A stretch of DNA of 64,000 nt from an uncultured Acetatifactor sp. (GTDB taxonomy: Bacteria; Bacillota; Clostridia; Lachnospirales; Lachnospiraceae). How positions within the stretch are numbered: position 1 is the stretch's first letter; the number at the start of each line of letters is the position of its first letter. The notes under the pieces were generated by a model, which saw only the letters and a list, made by a program, of their open reading frames with translations, had not been told where the DNA came from and did no database searches. The stretch spans positions 62,001 through 126,000 of the forward strand of contig CAJUFI010000001.1 in NCBI GenBank assembly GCA_910585665.1, in the 5' to 3' direction. A program made the translations under genes and the position numbers. Below are positions 26,173 to 33,313 of this stretch, piece after piece.

Positions 26173-26601
26173 TCAGCCATCTATTGAAAAATACTGCAGA
26201 TCCTCAAATTCATCATCCGAAAATTCAAATGTAAAAATGTGTGTATCATCAAATGATTGCTCAAAGTAATTTACCCGGCCATTCTCGTAGTCAATAACAG
26301 GCTTGCCCAATTTTTCTTTGATCTCATCAAAACTGAACGTACCAAACACTTTCGTAATATAAGGTATCATAAATTCTACAATAAAATTTAGATGTGCATT
26401 GTATTTTTCAGATAATGTTTTGACCTGTTCCAAATAATTTTCTCCAGGCTCTTCATCCCAGGCAAAAATCAGTCCATTGAACTCAAAAATAAATTGTTCT
26501 AAATCTTCATTAAATTCCATGATATCTTCCTCCCCAAATACGGATTTCCATCCGAAATCATAATACCATTTTTCATATTCAATAACGAATCCTTCGGCCA
26601 T
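26173..26601 (-). CDS. Hypothetical acidic protein, immunity-like
   Basis: 142 aa, strongly acidic, with aromatic-rich stretches (EKWYYDFGWKSVF; FTFEFSDDEFEDLQYF). It has no recognised domain or signal peptide. The start is uncertain because no clear ribosome site precedes the ATG at 26601; translation might be coupled to the SUKH-like gene that ends 26 bp upstream. Acidic small cytosolic proteins in such runs are often immunity proteins; this is an inference. Confidence 0.5.
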   Translation of the reverse strand: MAEGFVIEYEKWYYDFGWKSVFGEEDIMEFNEDLEQFIFEFNGLIFAWDEEPGENYLEQVKTLSEKYNAHLNFIVEFMIPYITKVFGTFSFDEIKEKLGKPVIDYENGRVNYFEQSFDDTHIFTFEFSDDEFEDLQYFSIDG

Positions 26602-26627
26602 ACAGGCGGCATAATGTTCAAATTCAG

Positions 26628-27254
26628 TTACGAAATAAAATGCTGATCATGCCACATACTATAAAATTCATAGTTTACAGTTACATGGTTTATCTTCTCA
26701 TATTCCGGTTCCAAAGAACCACAAAAGTACCATTCCAAAAATGTGCGAAAACTGGAAGCGACGCACTTACCGTGTAAAATTCCATCTGAGTCACGATAGC
26801 AATCCCAAAAACCTCCATATTCCAAAAAAACAACCGGACAGTCCTTGCCGTCTGATTGGCTTAAATCTAAACAATACCAGCCGTCCATATATCCAATCGG
26901 GAACAAGTTCTTATAGATTTCTTCTCGGAGAGGAGTTTCGCAATCTTCAAATTCCTCCCGAAAACATTCCAGGCTCTCTGACCAGTCGGAAATATCATCT
27001 GTGAGGTCATAAAAATCCATTGTATCAATTTTGATTTCTTTATTCTCATCGTCATACACCACCCCCACAAGGTCAGTCGCCGAAGGTTTATATGACATCA
27101 AGTATAATTTCAAAATAACAGGCAGCTCAATGAGGTACTCCTGTTCAAATTCGGCAATATCTGTTTCGGTTATGGAAGAAGGTATCAATTCCGTAAGCCA
27201 TCCTCTTTCATGCAGTTTCTGAAATGCATATTCTACGAAAGATTTGTAGTCCAT
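26628..27254 (-). CDS. SMI1/KNR4 (SUKH) family protein
   Basis: 208 aa from the ATG at 27254, preceded by AAAGGAGATAAA. The N-terminal part (SSITETDIAEFEQEYLIELP and ILKLYLMSYKP) is the helix pair typical of SUKH domains. Later parts hold FYDLTDDISDWSESL and PVVFLEYGGFWDCYRDSDG, expected strands of the fold. SUKH proteins often neutralise secreted nuclease or deaminase toxins. No toxin gene is nearby, so this may be a guard against neighbours' toxins. Confidence 0.72.
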   Translation of the reverse strand: MDYKSFVEYAFQKLHERGWLTELIPSSITETDIAEFEQEYLIELPVILKLYLMSYKPSATDLVGVVYDDENKEIKIDTMDFYDLTDDISDWSESLECFREEFEDCETPLREEIYKNLFPIGYMDGWYCLDLSQSDGKDCPVVFLEYGGFWDCYRDSDGILHGKCVASSFRTFLEWYFCGSLEPEYEKINHVTVNYEFYSMWHDQHFIS

Positions 27255-27391
27255 TTTATCTCCTTTGTACATTGTCTTTGGAAAATAGTCGGAAAATAGT
27301 CCCGTGTCTTGGTACAATTGTGAAGAATCACATTCAGGGCAGTTTTATCATTTTGTCCTGAATATGATACTTCATTAAGAATTATACTACA

Positions 27392-27500
27392 ATGTTTTCC
27401 ATGTCAGATGAAATACGTATTATCGAAATCCAAAACAGGGATTTAAAATCATCGTATACCAGAGAAGTTCTTGAAGCGCTGCCGGAATGGTTTGGAAACA
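27392..27500 (+). pseudogene. Truncated GNAT acetyltransferase, N-terminal fragment
   Basis: Reads MSDEIRIIEIQNRDLKSSYT then REVLEALPEWFGN, the start of a GNAT-type protein in plus orientation, then loses similarity after about 36 codons. The acetyl-CoA site is missing. It is one of two broken gene starts lined up in 300 bp and probably reflects deletion. Confidence 0.5.
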
Positions 27501-27548
27501 GGCTGGCCATGGCGAATCACGCCCTTTGGCTCAATTGGAGGAAAAAAG

Positions 27549-27689
27549 ATGCAATTCATACAATACCAGAAATGCAGCACCTGCAAAAAGGCCGCGGACT
27601 GGCTGAAGAGCCATCAGATTCCCTATGAGGACAGCCATGCCCGACAGTTTCGCCTTCTGTCCTGGCATGGCGCCATTTATACTGCTTAA
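27549..27689 (+). pseudogene. Truncated ArsC/Spx-family gene, N-terminal fragment
   Basis: ATG with GGAGG about 7 bp upstream, reading MQFIQYQKCSTCKKAADWLK; KCSTCKKA is the redox CxxC start of the arsenate reductase-like/Spx family. Homology stops after about 33 codons and the frame ends at the next hairpin (27714-27780). It cannot make the full thioredoxin-like fold, so it is called a pseudogene. Confidence 0.65.
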
Positions 27690-27783
27690 CGATTTCACTT
27701 GCCATGAAACCAGACTGCATAACGCTGACCGGTTGGATTGCATGATTACATTAGGCAGTATTCAGCGTTATGCAGTATAAACC
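27660..27783. repeat. Hairpin element related to element B
   Basis: CTGCATAACGCTGA (27708-27721 area) and TCAGCGTTATGCAG (27767-27780 area) form inverted arms about 45 bp apart. A third partial arm, TATACTGCTTAACG, lies just outside. It sits exactly where the ArsC-like fragment stops, so insertion or deletion at this element probably broke that gene. Confidence 0.55.
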
Positions 27784-27798
27784 TTACATCCTCACTGC

Positions 27799-29484
27799 TC
27801 AGCCAATCAGCACCGTCTTCCCCTCAAAAGCAAATCCGTAATGCCGGATCCGCTCCTGGGAAATCCCCCTGGCTAACAGCTCCATATCATATGCTTTCTC
27901 TTCAATCTGCTCTAGTGCAGCCGACACGGTATCCGCCAAAGTCTTCTCATCTTCCGGGTCTCTCACCTTGAATTCCACCACAAAGGCCGGATCCTCCTTT
28001 TTGCAGGGCTCCAGCATCACATCATAGCGCCCGAACCCGCTCTCCCGGTTGGAGGTGATGCGGTACCTTCCCGCCAGTTCCACCATCAAGCCTAAGACAA
28101 AACCATGATAGAACCGCTCCGGTTCTGTTTCTTCCGATGGTTTTCTGCCAGTGTCAAAAAGGCTGAATGTGGCAAGGGCCACCTTATTCATAAAACGATT
28201 CATAGCCTTCACATCCCCCAGAAGCAGCGCCTTGATAAACCCGTTGTATGGCACGTCCTCCCCGCTGAACCAATCACGGATCATATTTCGGAACATCATA
28301 TATACTTCCCGGTTAGTCAATTCCAGATGGTAGGTGAATGCCCCTGTCTCCTGTGAAAACTTTCGATCCACTACCTTCAGATACCCGCTGGCCAAAAGCA
28401 TGCTCCAGACAGCCCCATATTTCCGCTGGAGCTGGTCAAAAATAATTTCCTCGTCAATCTCCGTCTCCAGGACACCGCCCTTCATCAAATCCTCCATAAT
28501 TGTCTTGGTCTGGGCGTTCCCCTCCCGGATTAGCAGATTGACCAGACGGTTGGAGCTGGAATTCGCCCAATAAGGCTTTAGTTCTTTTTCCTCCAGAAAA
28601 TTGGTAATAGACCATGGATTATACACATCCCGCTGACTGCCAAAGGTAAAGCCATCGTACCATTGCTTCACATCCGCCTTACGCTCCGACATCCCCATCT
28701 GATCCAGCGCCTGGAACACCTCGTCCTCTGTAAATCCAAACTGGGTGCAGTATTTCTCGGATGTCGTCGTCACTACCGTAAGATTATTCAAATCCGAAAA
28801 AATGGATTCTTTGCTTACCCGGGTGATGCCTGTCATCATCGCCCGCTCCATACTTGGATTGGTCTTAAAAGCGGAGTTGAACATCTGCCTGATAAAACCA
28901 ACCAATTCCTCCCAGTACCCATATACATAGGCTTCCTGCAGCGGCGTGTCATATTCATCCAGGAAAATTAAGACCTTCTGACCATAATGACGTTCCATAT
29001 AATCCGACAGATATTTCAGCGCCAATACAGCCACATCATCCGGCATTCTGGACGAAACAGAATCGAAAAATTCCATCTCCTTTTCATCCATGCCCTTTCC
29101 GTCCCTTACATAATTATGCTCCCTGTACAATCTCTCAAGTAAGTACTTAATCATCTGTTTCGTTTTCTCAAAGGTCTGCCCCTTAATATCCGCAAAGCTC
29201 AGGAAAATGACAGGAAAGCTTCCCTGGAGCTTTCGGTACTTCTCATCCTTCCAGATGGACAGCCCCTCAAACAGTTCGCTCCGTCCCTCGTATGTCCTGG
29301 AAAAAAAGCAGTTCATCATGTCCAGGTTCAATGTCTTTCCAAAACGGCGGGGACGGGTAATCAATGTGACTGCGTCCGTATTCTCCCACCACTCTTTTAT
29401 AAAATCTGTTTTGTCCACAAAGAAACACTCGTTTTTCCGAATAAATTCAAAACTCTGTGCCCCAATGGAAATAGGCCTGCCCAT
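27799..29484 (-). CDS. AAA-ATPase-like / PD-(D/E)XK nuclease-like protein (PF09820 + PF08011 type)
   Basis: 561 aa from the ATG at 29484. The AAA domain has RPRRFGKTLNLDM (Walker A variant) at about 50 and VLIFLDEYDTPLQ (Walker B) in the middle. The C-terminal domain has the nuclease-like core VEFKVRDPEDEKTL preceded by RYDVMLEP, and ends ALEQIEEKAYDMELLARG. This two-domain family is abundant in gut Bacteroidetes and Clostridia and often multicopy. Function is unproven; a role in mobile DNA or defence is often suggested. Its composition is mixed relative to neighbours. Confidence 0.85.
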   Translation of the reverse strand: MGRPISIGAQSFEFIRKNECFFVDKTDFIKEWWENTDAVTLITRPRRFGKTLNLDMMNCFFSRTYEGRSELFEGLSIWKDEKYRKLQGSFPVIFLSFADIKGQTFEKTKQMIKYLLERLYREHNYVRDGKGMDEKEMEFFDSVSSRMPDDVAVLALKYLSDYMERHYGQKVLIFLDEYDTPLQEAYVYGYWEELVGFIRQMFNSAFKTNPSMERAMMTGITRVSKESIFSDLNNLTVVTTTSEKYCTQFGFTEDEVFQALDQMGMSERKADVKQWYDGFTFGSQRDVYNPWSITNFLEEKELKPYWANSSSNRLVNLLIREGNAQTKTIMEDLMKGGVLETEIDEEIIFDQLQRKYGAVWSMLLASGYLKVVDRKFSQETGAFTYHLELTNREVYMMFRNMIRDWFSGEDVPYNGFIKALLLGDVKAMNRFMNKVALATFSLFDTGRKPSEETEPERFYHGFVLGLMVELAGRYRITSNRESGFGRYDVMLEPCKKEDPAFVVEFKVRDPEDEKTLADTVSAALEQIEEKAYDMELLARGISQERIRHYGFAFEGKTVLIG

Positions 29485-29681
29485 AGTCCTGCCCCCTTTC
29501 GCATACATCCGACTCTGTCCATTACTTTTTAGAAACCAAAAAATACTGTATCATCGGTCCCACTATTTCTTTTTTGTCGATTACAAAATAAGCGTTAAGC
29601 ATGGTTTCAAATTCTTCTACCGTTAAATCAAATCGATCTTGCCTACCCAAATACTCTTCTATCAGCTTTGTGATTTCGAAT

Positions 29682-30089
29682 TCAGGACTTCCAATATTCG
29701 GAATATCGAGGATAAATCTCCCCGTAGTCTTCCTGGTCGTAGAGCTGCCGGCTCACCTGATTGAGTTCACTGTCAGTCCCATCTGAATAGCCCCACTCGT
29801 CGGGAATATAGCGGTTCAGGCTGAAAGAGCCGTCCGCCACCCGGCTCACCAGTTCCTCGGGCCAGTACTTCCGCAACTCCGCCAGATACTCCGGCGTTCG
29901 ATCCGATTCGTCCCGCCTTGCCAGGGCCTCCTCGGTGTTCACTGCCAGGAAAAGGGTAATGCAATCACTGTCGGTGACCAAGGCCGCACTGTAGATGTGC
30001 TCCTTCCCGATTTCCCGATGAATCTTCTCCATCGCGTGCCGTACCGCGTTCTCAATGGTGGGCTGTAAATCTGCGAAAAATTGTTCCAT
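29682..30089 (-). pseudogene. DUF4303-type protein truncated and joined to another gene's tail
   Basis: 135 codons starting MEQFFADLQPTIENAVRHAM, matching a DUF4303-type protein up to WGYSDGTDSELNQVSRQLYD, then ending early. Immediately after, in another frame, 29527-29720 reads RFILDIPNIGSPEFEITKLI and continues to VGPMIQYFLVSKK and stop, a well-formed C-terminus that lacks its own start. So two different genes, probably both immunity-type, are joined near 29700. The first part may still be expressed as a shortened protein. Confidence 0.6.
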
Positions 30090-30104
30090 CTCTGATCATC
30101 CAAC

Positions 30105-30275
30105 CTTTCTTTTTGTAGTGTCTTCGTTCCCTCGATCAGGCCATCTCATCGTCCTGCTAATCACTTTCTTTTTGTAGTGTCTTTATTCCCTTAATCAAGC
30201 CCATCTCATCGTCCTACTAATCACTTTCTTTTTGTAGTATCTTTGTTCCCTTGATCAGGCCATCTCATCGTCCTA
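30105..30275. repeat. Three tandem copies of a 59-60-bp unit
   Basis: TTCTTTTTGTAGTGTCTTCG followed by about 40 bp (TTCCCTCGATCAGGCCATCT and CATCGTCCTGCTAATCACTT) is repeated three times between two immunity-like genes, about 90 percent alike by eye. The last copy runs into the stop codon of the gene at 30273. No coding or hairpin role is evident. Confidence 0.85.
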
Positions 30276-30827
30276 CTGATCAAATTCTTTCACCAGTTCA
30301 TAAGAGTAATGATAGATGCTTGCAAATAAATCCCCCTCATAGGGGCCTTCTGCCCAGAGGGTCTCTTCCTCTTCCTCGCTGAAATCTTCCGGCCAGAGAT
30401 ATTCTTCCCTGAGCATGTCCGCAAACAGGGGCAGGGGTTCGTCTTCCGCCAGCTCCTGATAGTCGTGGAAGCATGTGGCAATCAGGAAAAACAAGTCCTC
30501 CAGCTCCTCCACAAGCCAGTCGGCATCATCGCATCCCTCCCGCTTTTCCGCCTCCCGGTAAATGCGCACAAGGAAAATCAGCGCAAACGGTGTGGAATGC
30601 CACAATGTCCCCTGATGCTCGATGCAGTCTGCAATCTCCCCGAAAGCATCTTCCATCTCTTCACGATCCTCCATCCCGCCAAGTATGGCAAGATATTCCG
30701 GAAGATCCCCTGCCCGCCCGTATGCGGTGGTCAGTCTGCCCCACGGCACATCCTCAATCTTCAAACTGTCAATAAACGCTTCATTCGAATCTGTCACTGT
30801 TTTGCCCATTCTTCCTAATTTCTCCAT
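30273..30827 (-). CDS. Hypothetical acidic helical protein, immunity-like
   Basis: 184 aa, acidic and helical with the stretch VPWGRLTTAYGRAGDLPEYL near residue 28, then CIEHQGTLWHSTPFALIFLV, which suggests helical HEAT-like repeats. It has no signal or membrane segment. I associate this sequence pattern with small proteins near polymorphic toxin loci but cannot name the family. It lies between a repeat array and an element A/B pair. The start could be the later ATG (MGKTVTD). Confidence 0.55.
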   Translation of the reverse strand: MEKLGRMGKTVTDSNEAFIDSLKIEDVPWGRLTTAYGRAGDLPEYLAILGGMEDREEMEDAFGEIADCIEHQGTLWHSTPFALIFLVRIYREAEKREGCDDADWLVEELEDLFFLIATCFHDYQELAEDEPLPLFADMLREEYLWPEDFSEEEEETLWAEGPYEGDLFASIYHYSYELVKEFDQ

Positions 30828-30883
30828 GCAATGTATATTTATTAACCCAATTTCAGCGGGTACACAATTCCGAAAAGGGAGTT

Positions 30884-30977
30884 ATACTACATAACGCCAG
30901 AACTCACCATACTGCATTGGCTAAACATATATGGCTGGCATCATGTAGTCAGGTTACCCGGAAATTTTAACTGTATA
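30884..30977 (+). repeat. Inverted-repeat element B, copy 2
   Basis: TACTACATAACGCCAGAACT through CTGCATTGGCTAAAC to GGCTGGCATCATGTAG, then GGAAATTTTAACTGTA. It is similar to 20436-20530 over its whole length and is joined directly to element A copy 3. Confidence 0.7.
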
Positions 30978-31079
30978 AGGAATTGTCTACAAATAACTGA
31001 TGCGAGTTTATAGCCGTTTTCGTTGTATTTCTGGGCTTTCTCCTAAACAAGTTGCATCAGTTATTTTCCGACAATTCCT
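30978..31079 (-). mobile_element. Inverted-repeat element A, copy 3
   Basis: 102 bp from AGGAATTGTC to GACAATTCCT, the reverse complement arrangement of copy 2 (20330-20430), with the same core (GGGCTTTCTCCTAAACAAGT). With element B it fills most of the 434-bp gap between the immunity-like gene and the ABC fragment. Confidence 0.8.
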
Positions 31080-31261
31080 AATTTATTGTAACATAGGAAA
31101 AAGCCCCTGTAAACAGGCGACGACAAAAGAATCATAAGCTCCCTGGAAAAAACGCATTGTACAATGAAGAGAGGACGGAATCCAAACGGGCTATATCAAA
31201 AACCATGTTTGACTGCCCGATTGACCCATCCTGCATTTGTGATATGATTGAATTTTCAAGG

Positions 31262-31707
31262 GGACCATTCTGGACAATATCCGGTACGGAAGATGGGACG
31301 CCACCGATGAGGAGTGCAAGGAAGCCGCCCGGATGATATTCGCGGATAAATTCATCCAGCGGCTGAACGGCGGATATGACCATATGCTGGAGGAACTGGG
31401 CGGCGGCCTGTCCGCCGGTGAGCGGCAGCTGATCAGCTTTGCCAGGATTGTGCTGAAGAATCCGTCCATCGTGATTCTGGACGAAGCCACCAGCGCCATC
31501 GACACGGAGACGGAACTGCTGATCCAGAAAGCGCTGGATGTGATGCTGAAAGGGAAGACCGCTTTCATCGTGGCCCACCGCCTGTCCACCATCCGGAATG
31601 CTGACCGCATCCTCTACATCGGCAATCAGGGGATTGCCGAAGAGGGGACCCATGAGGAACTGATGGCGAAGAAAGGGCTTTATTACGAACTGGCCAGGTG
31701 CTCTTAG
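31262..31707 (+). pseudogene. ABC exporter ATPase domain, C-terminal fragment
   Basis: Plus-strand remnant. Similarity starts at about 31262 (ILDNIRYGRWDATDEECKEA), with no start codon or membrane domain before it, and runs through LSAGERQLISFARIVL, IVILDEATSAID and VAHRLSTIRN to a normal C-terminus. Walker A is missing, so it cannot work as a transporter. It ends with its own terminator. It is the 3' remnant of a gene whose 5' part was lost next to the element A/B pair. Confidence 0.85.
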
Positions 31708-31732
31708 AAGCATCTGGCCAGTGCTCTTTTTC
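31691..31732 (+). terminator. Intrinsic terminator behind the ABC fragment
   Basis: TGGCCAG / CTGGCCA with an inner TGCT / AGCA pair, followed by CTTTTT. It overlaps the stop codon region of the fragment and points at the convergent AAA gene. Confidence 0.7.
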
Positions 31733-33050
31733 AGGTCTCTCTTAACAGAAAGGCCAGATACAATGGCAGCGTAAGCACCGAGCCAGACCGGCCTACATTA
31801 TAATCACCAAGCTTGACAGCGCTGTGCACATGGTATTTTTCAGGATGGTTCAGGATGGTCTTGGTGCTTTTTGTATTTCCCGTGGCTGCTTTTACCTCTA
31901 CCAGAGTACATTCTCCCTTATAACGGATGACAAAATCCACTTCCATCCCGGAGTCTTTATGGAAATAGTACAGCTTCCGTCCCATCTTGGCAAAAATATC
32001 AGCAATCAGATTCTCGAAAATAGCCCCTTTATACCCGAAAAGATTCCCCTGTAGAATATCGTATTGGGTGCCGTCTTCCAACATGCTGGCGAACAGGCCG
32101 CAATCCTTCATATAGACCTTGAATACATCCTCCTGAGCGTTGCCGTCCAACGGAAGTTCTGTAATGGAAAGATTGCGGCATCTGGAAATAATGCCCGCGT
32201 CCTCAATCCACTGCAGGCTCCCCGCATACTTAGATGCTGTAGCGCCTTTTCTGACGACGGAATATTGAAACTTCTTATTCTCTTTGCCCAACTGCCGGGG
32301 AATGGACTGGAAGCATTCTTTTATATGCGATTTATCTTTTTTCTCTGCATATTTTACCATATCGTCCTCATAAGACCTGACAATATCCCTCTGAGCGCTC
32401 AACACATCATTCATCTGCTTCGTATCTACAAAAGTCTGCACCACATCCGGCATACCTCCCACCACGGCATACTGCAATAAAAGCTGCCGCATACGGTTGT
32501 GCAGCGCTTCGGGAACCGGGACTTCTGTCTCCAGGCTCTTCTTCAACAGTTCAATCACCGAATCAGCAATGCCATTTGCCCACAAAAATTCCTCAAAATC
32601 CAGAGGGTACATGTCCACTACTGTCTCCGATCCTACCGGAATAGATTTCGGCTCTTTGCCATATCCTTTGACCCCCAGCAGAGAACCTGTGCCGATGACA
32701 TCGAACCTTCCGTCCATCCGGAAAAATTTCAGCGCTGTCCTGGCATCCGGACAGTCCTGAATTTCATCCAGAATCAGGATTGTCTGTCCGGCTTCAAAAA
32801 CCGCATTATCTCCCAACAGGGCAGACAACAGCATGATAATAGTGTCCACATTCAGGGCACCGGAAAACACAGATGCATAATCCGGATTTTCATAAAAATT
32901 TAAATATACTACATTTTTGTAATTCTTCTTTGCAAAATCCACCACAGAATAAGTCTTCCCGCACTGTCTGCATCCTTTGACAATCAATGGTTTATGATTA
33001 GCTGTTTTCTTCCAGTTATCCAGGATTTGCTCCATTTTCCTTTTCAACAT
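31731..33050 (-). CDS. AAA ATPase with C-terminal DUF4143 domain
   Basis: 439 aa. The N-terminal AAA domain has KGCRQCGKTYSVV (Walker A variant, about 25) and ILILDEIQDC (Walker B, about 90), then GTGSLLG. The C-terminal domain has GAIFENLIADIFAKMGRKLY and EVDFVIRYKGECTLVEVKAA, the DUF4143/PD-(D/E)XK-like core. The start follows GGAGGGTAAAGCATT. Such proteins are common accessory genes in anaerobes and may be toxin-like or regulators; the role is unproven. The upstream region is a minisatellite array. Confidence 0.87.
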   Translation of the reverse strand: MLKRKMEQILDNWKKTANHKPLIVKGCRQCGKTYSVVDFAKKNYKNVVYLNFYENPDYASVFSGALNVDTIIMLLSALLGDNAVFEAGQTILILDEIQDCPDARTALKFFRMDGRFDVIGTGSLLGVKGYGKEPKSIPVGSETVVDMYPLDFEEFLWANGIADSVIELLKKSLETEVPVPEALHNRMRQLLLQYAVVGGMPDVVQTFVDTKQMNDVLSAQRDIVRSYEDDMVKYAEKKDKSHIKECFQSIPRQLGKENKKFQYSVVRKGATASKYAGSLQWIEDAGIISRCRNLSITELPLDGNAQEDVFKVYMKDCGLFASMLEDGTQYDILQGNLFGYKGAIFENLIADIFAKMGRKLYYFHKDSGMEVDFVIRYKGECTLVEVKAATGNTKSTKTILNHPEKYHVHSAVKLGDYNVGRSGSVLTLPLYLAFLLRET

Positions 33051-33084
33051 AATGCTTTACCCTCCGAAACCTAACCTGGAATAA

Positions 33085-33290
33085 AGCATACACGAAACGG
33101 GAAACTTTTTCAAGGGACTTTTTACGGAAAACCGCAACTTTTTCCAACGACTTGTTTCGTCAAACCACAACTTTTTCCAACGACTTGTTTGGGCAAACAG
33201 CAAGTTTTTCGGATGACTTTTTCGGAAAACCACAACTTTTTTAAAAGACTTTTTTTGGCAAACCGCAACTTTTTCCAACGATTTTCATGA
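33085..33290. repeat. Minisatellite, about six copies of a 33-bp unit
   Basis: Unit near CAACTTTTTCCAACGACTTG plus about 13 bp (TTTCGTCAAACCA), six degenerate copies. It lies between the AAA/DUF4143 gene and the symporter gene. The 33-bp period keeps an 11-residue frame open on the minus strand (LWFDETSRWKK) that I do not consider a gene. Repeated TTTTTCC and GGAAAA blocks could form weak hairpins. Confidence 0.85.
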
Positions 33291-33313
33291 CATACAATCA
33301 GATAATCAGGAAT

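Noticed and set aside
31132..31713. 193-aa minus-strand ORF
   Set aside because: Antisense of the ABC ATPase fragment, whose motifs are unmistakable on the plus strand.
33057..33278. 73-aa minus-strand ORF in the 33-bp repeats
   Set aside because: Pure repeat translation with no ribosome site; treated as intergenic array.
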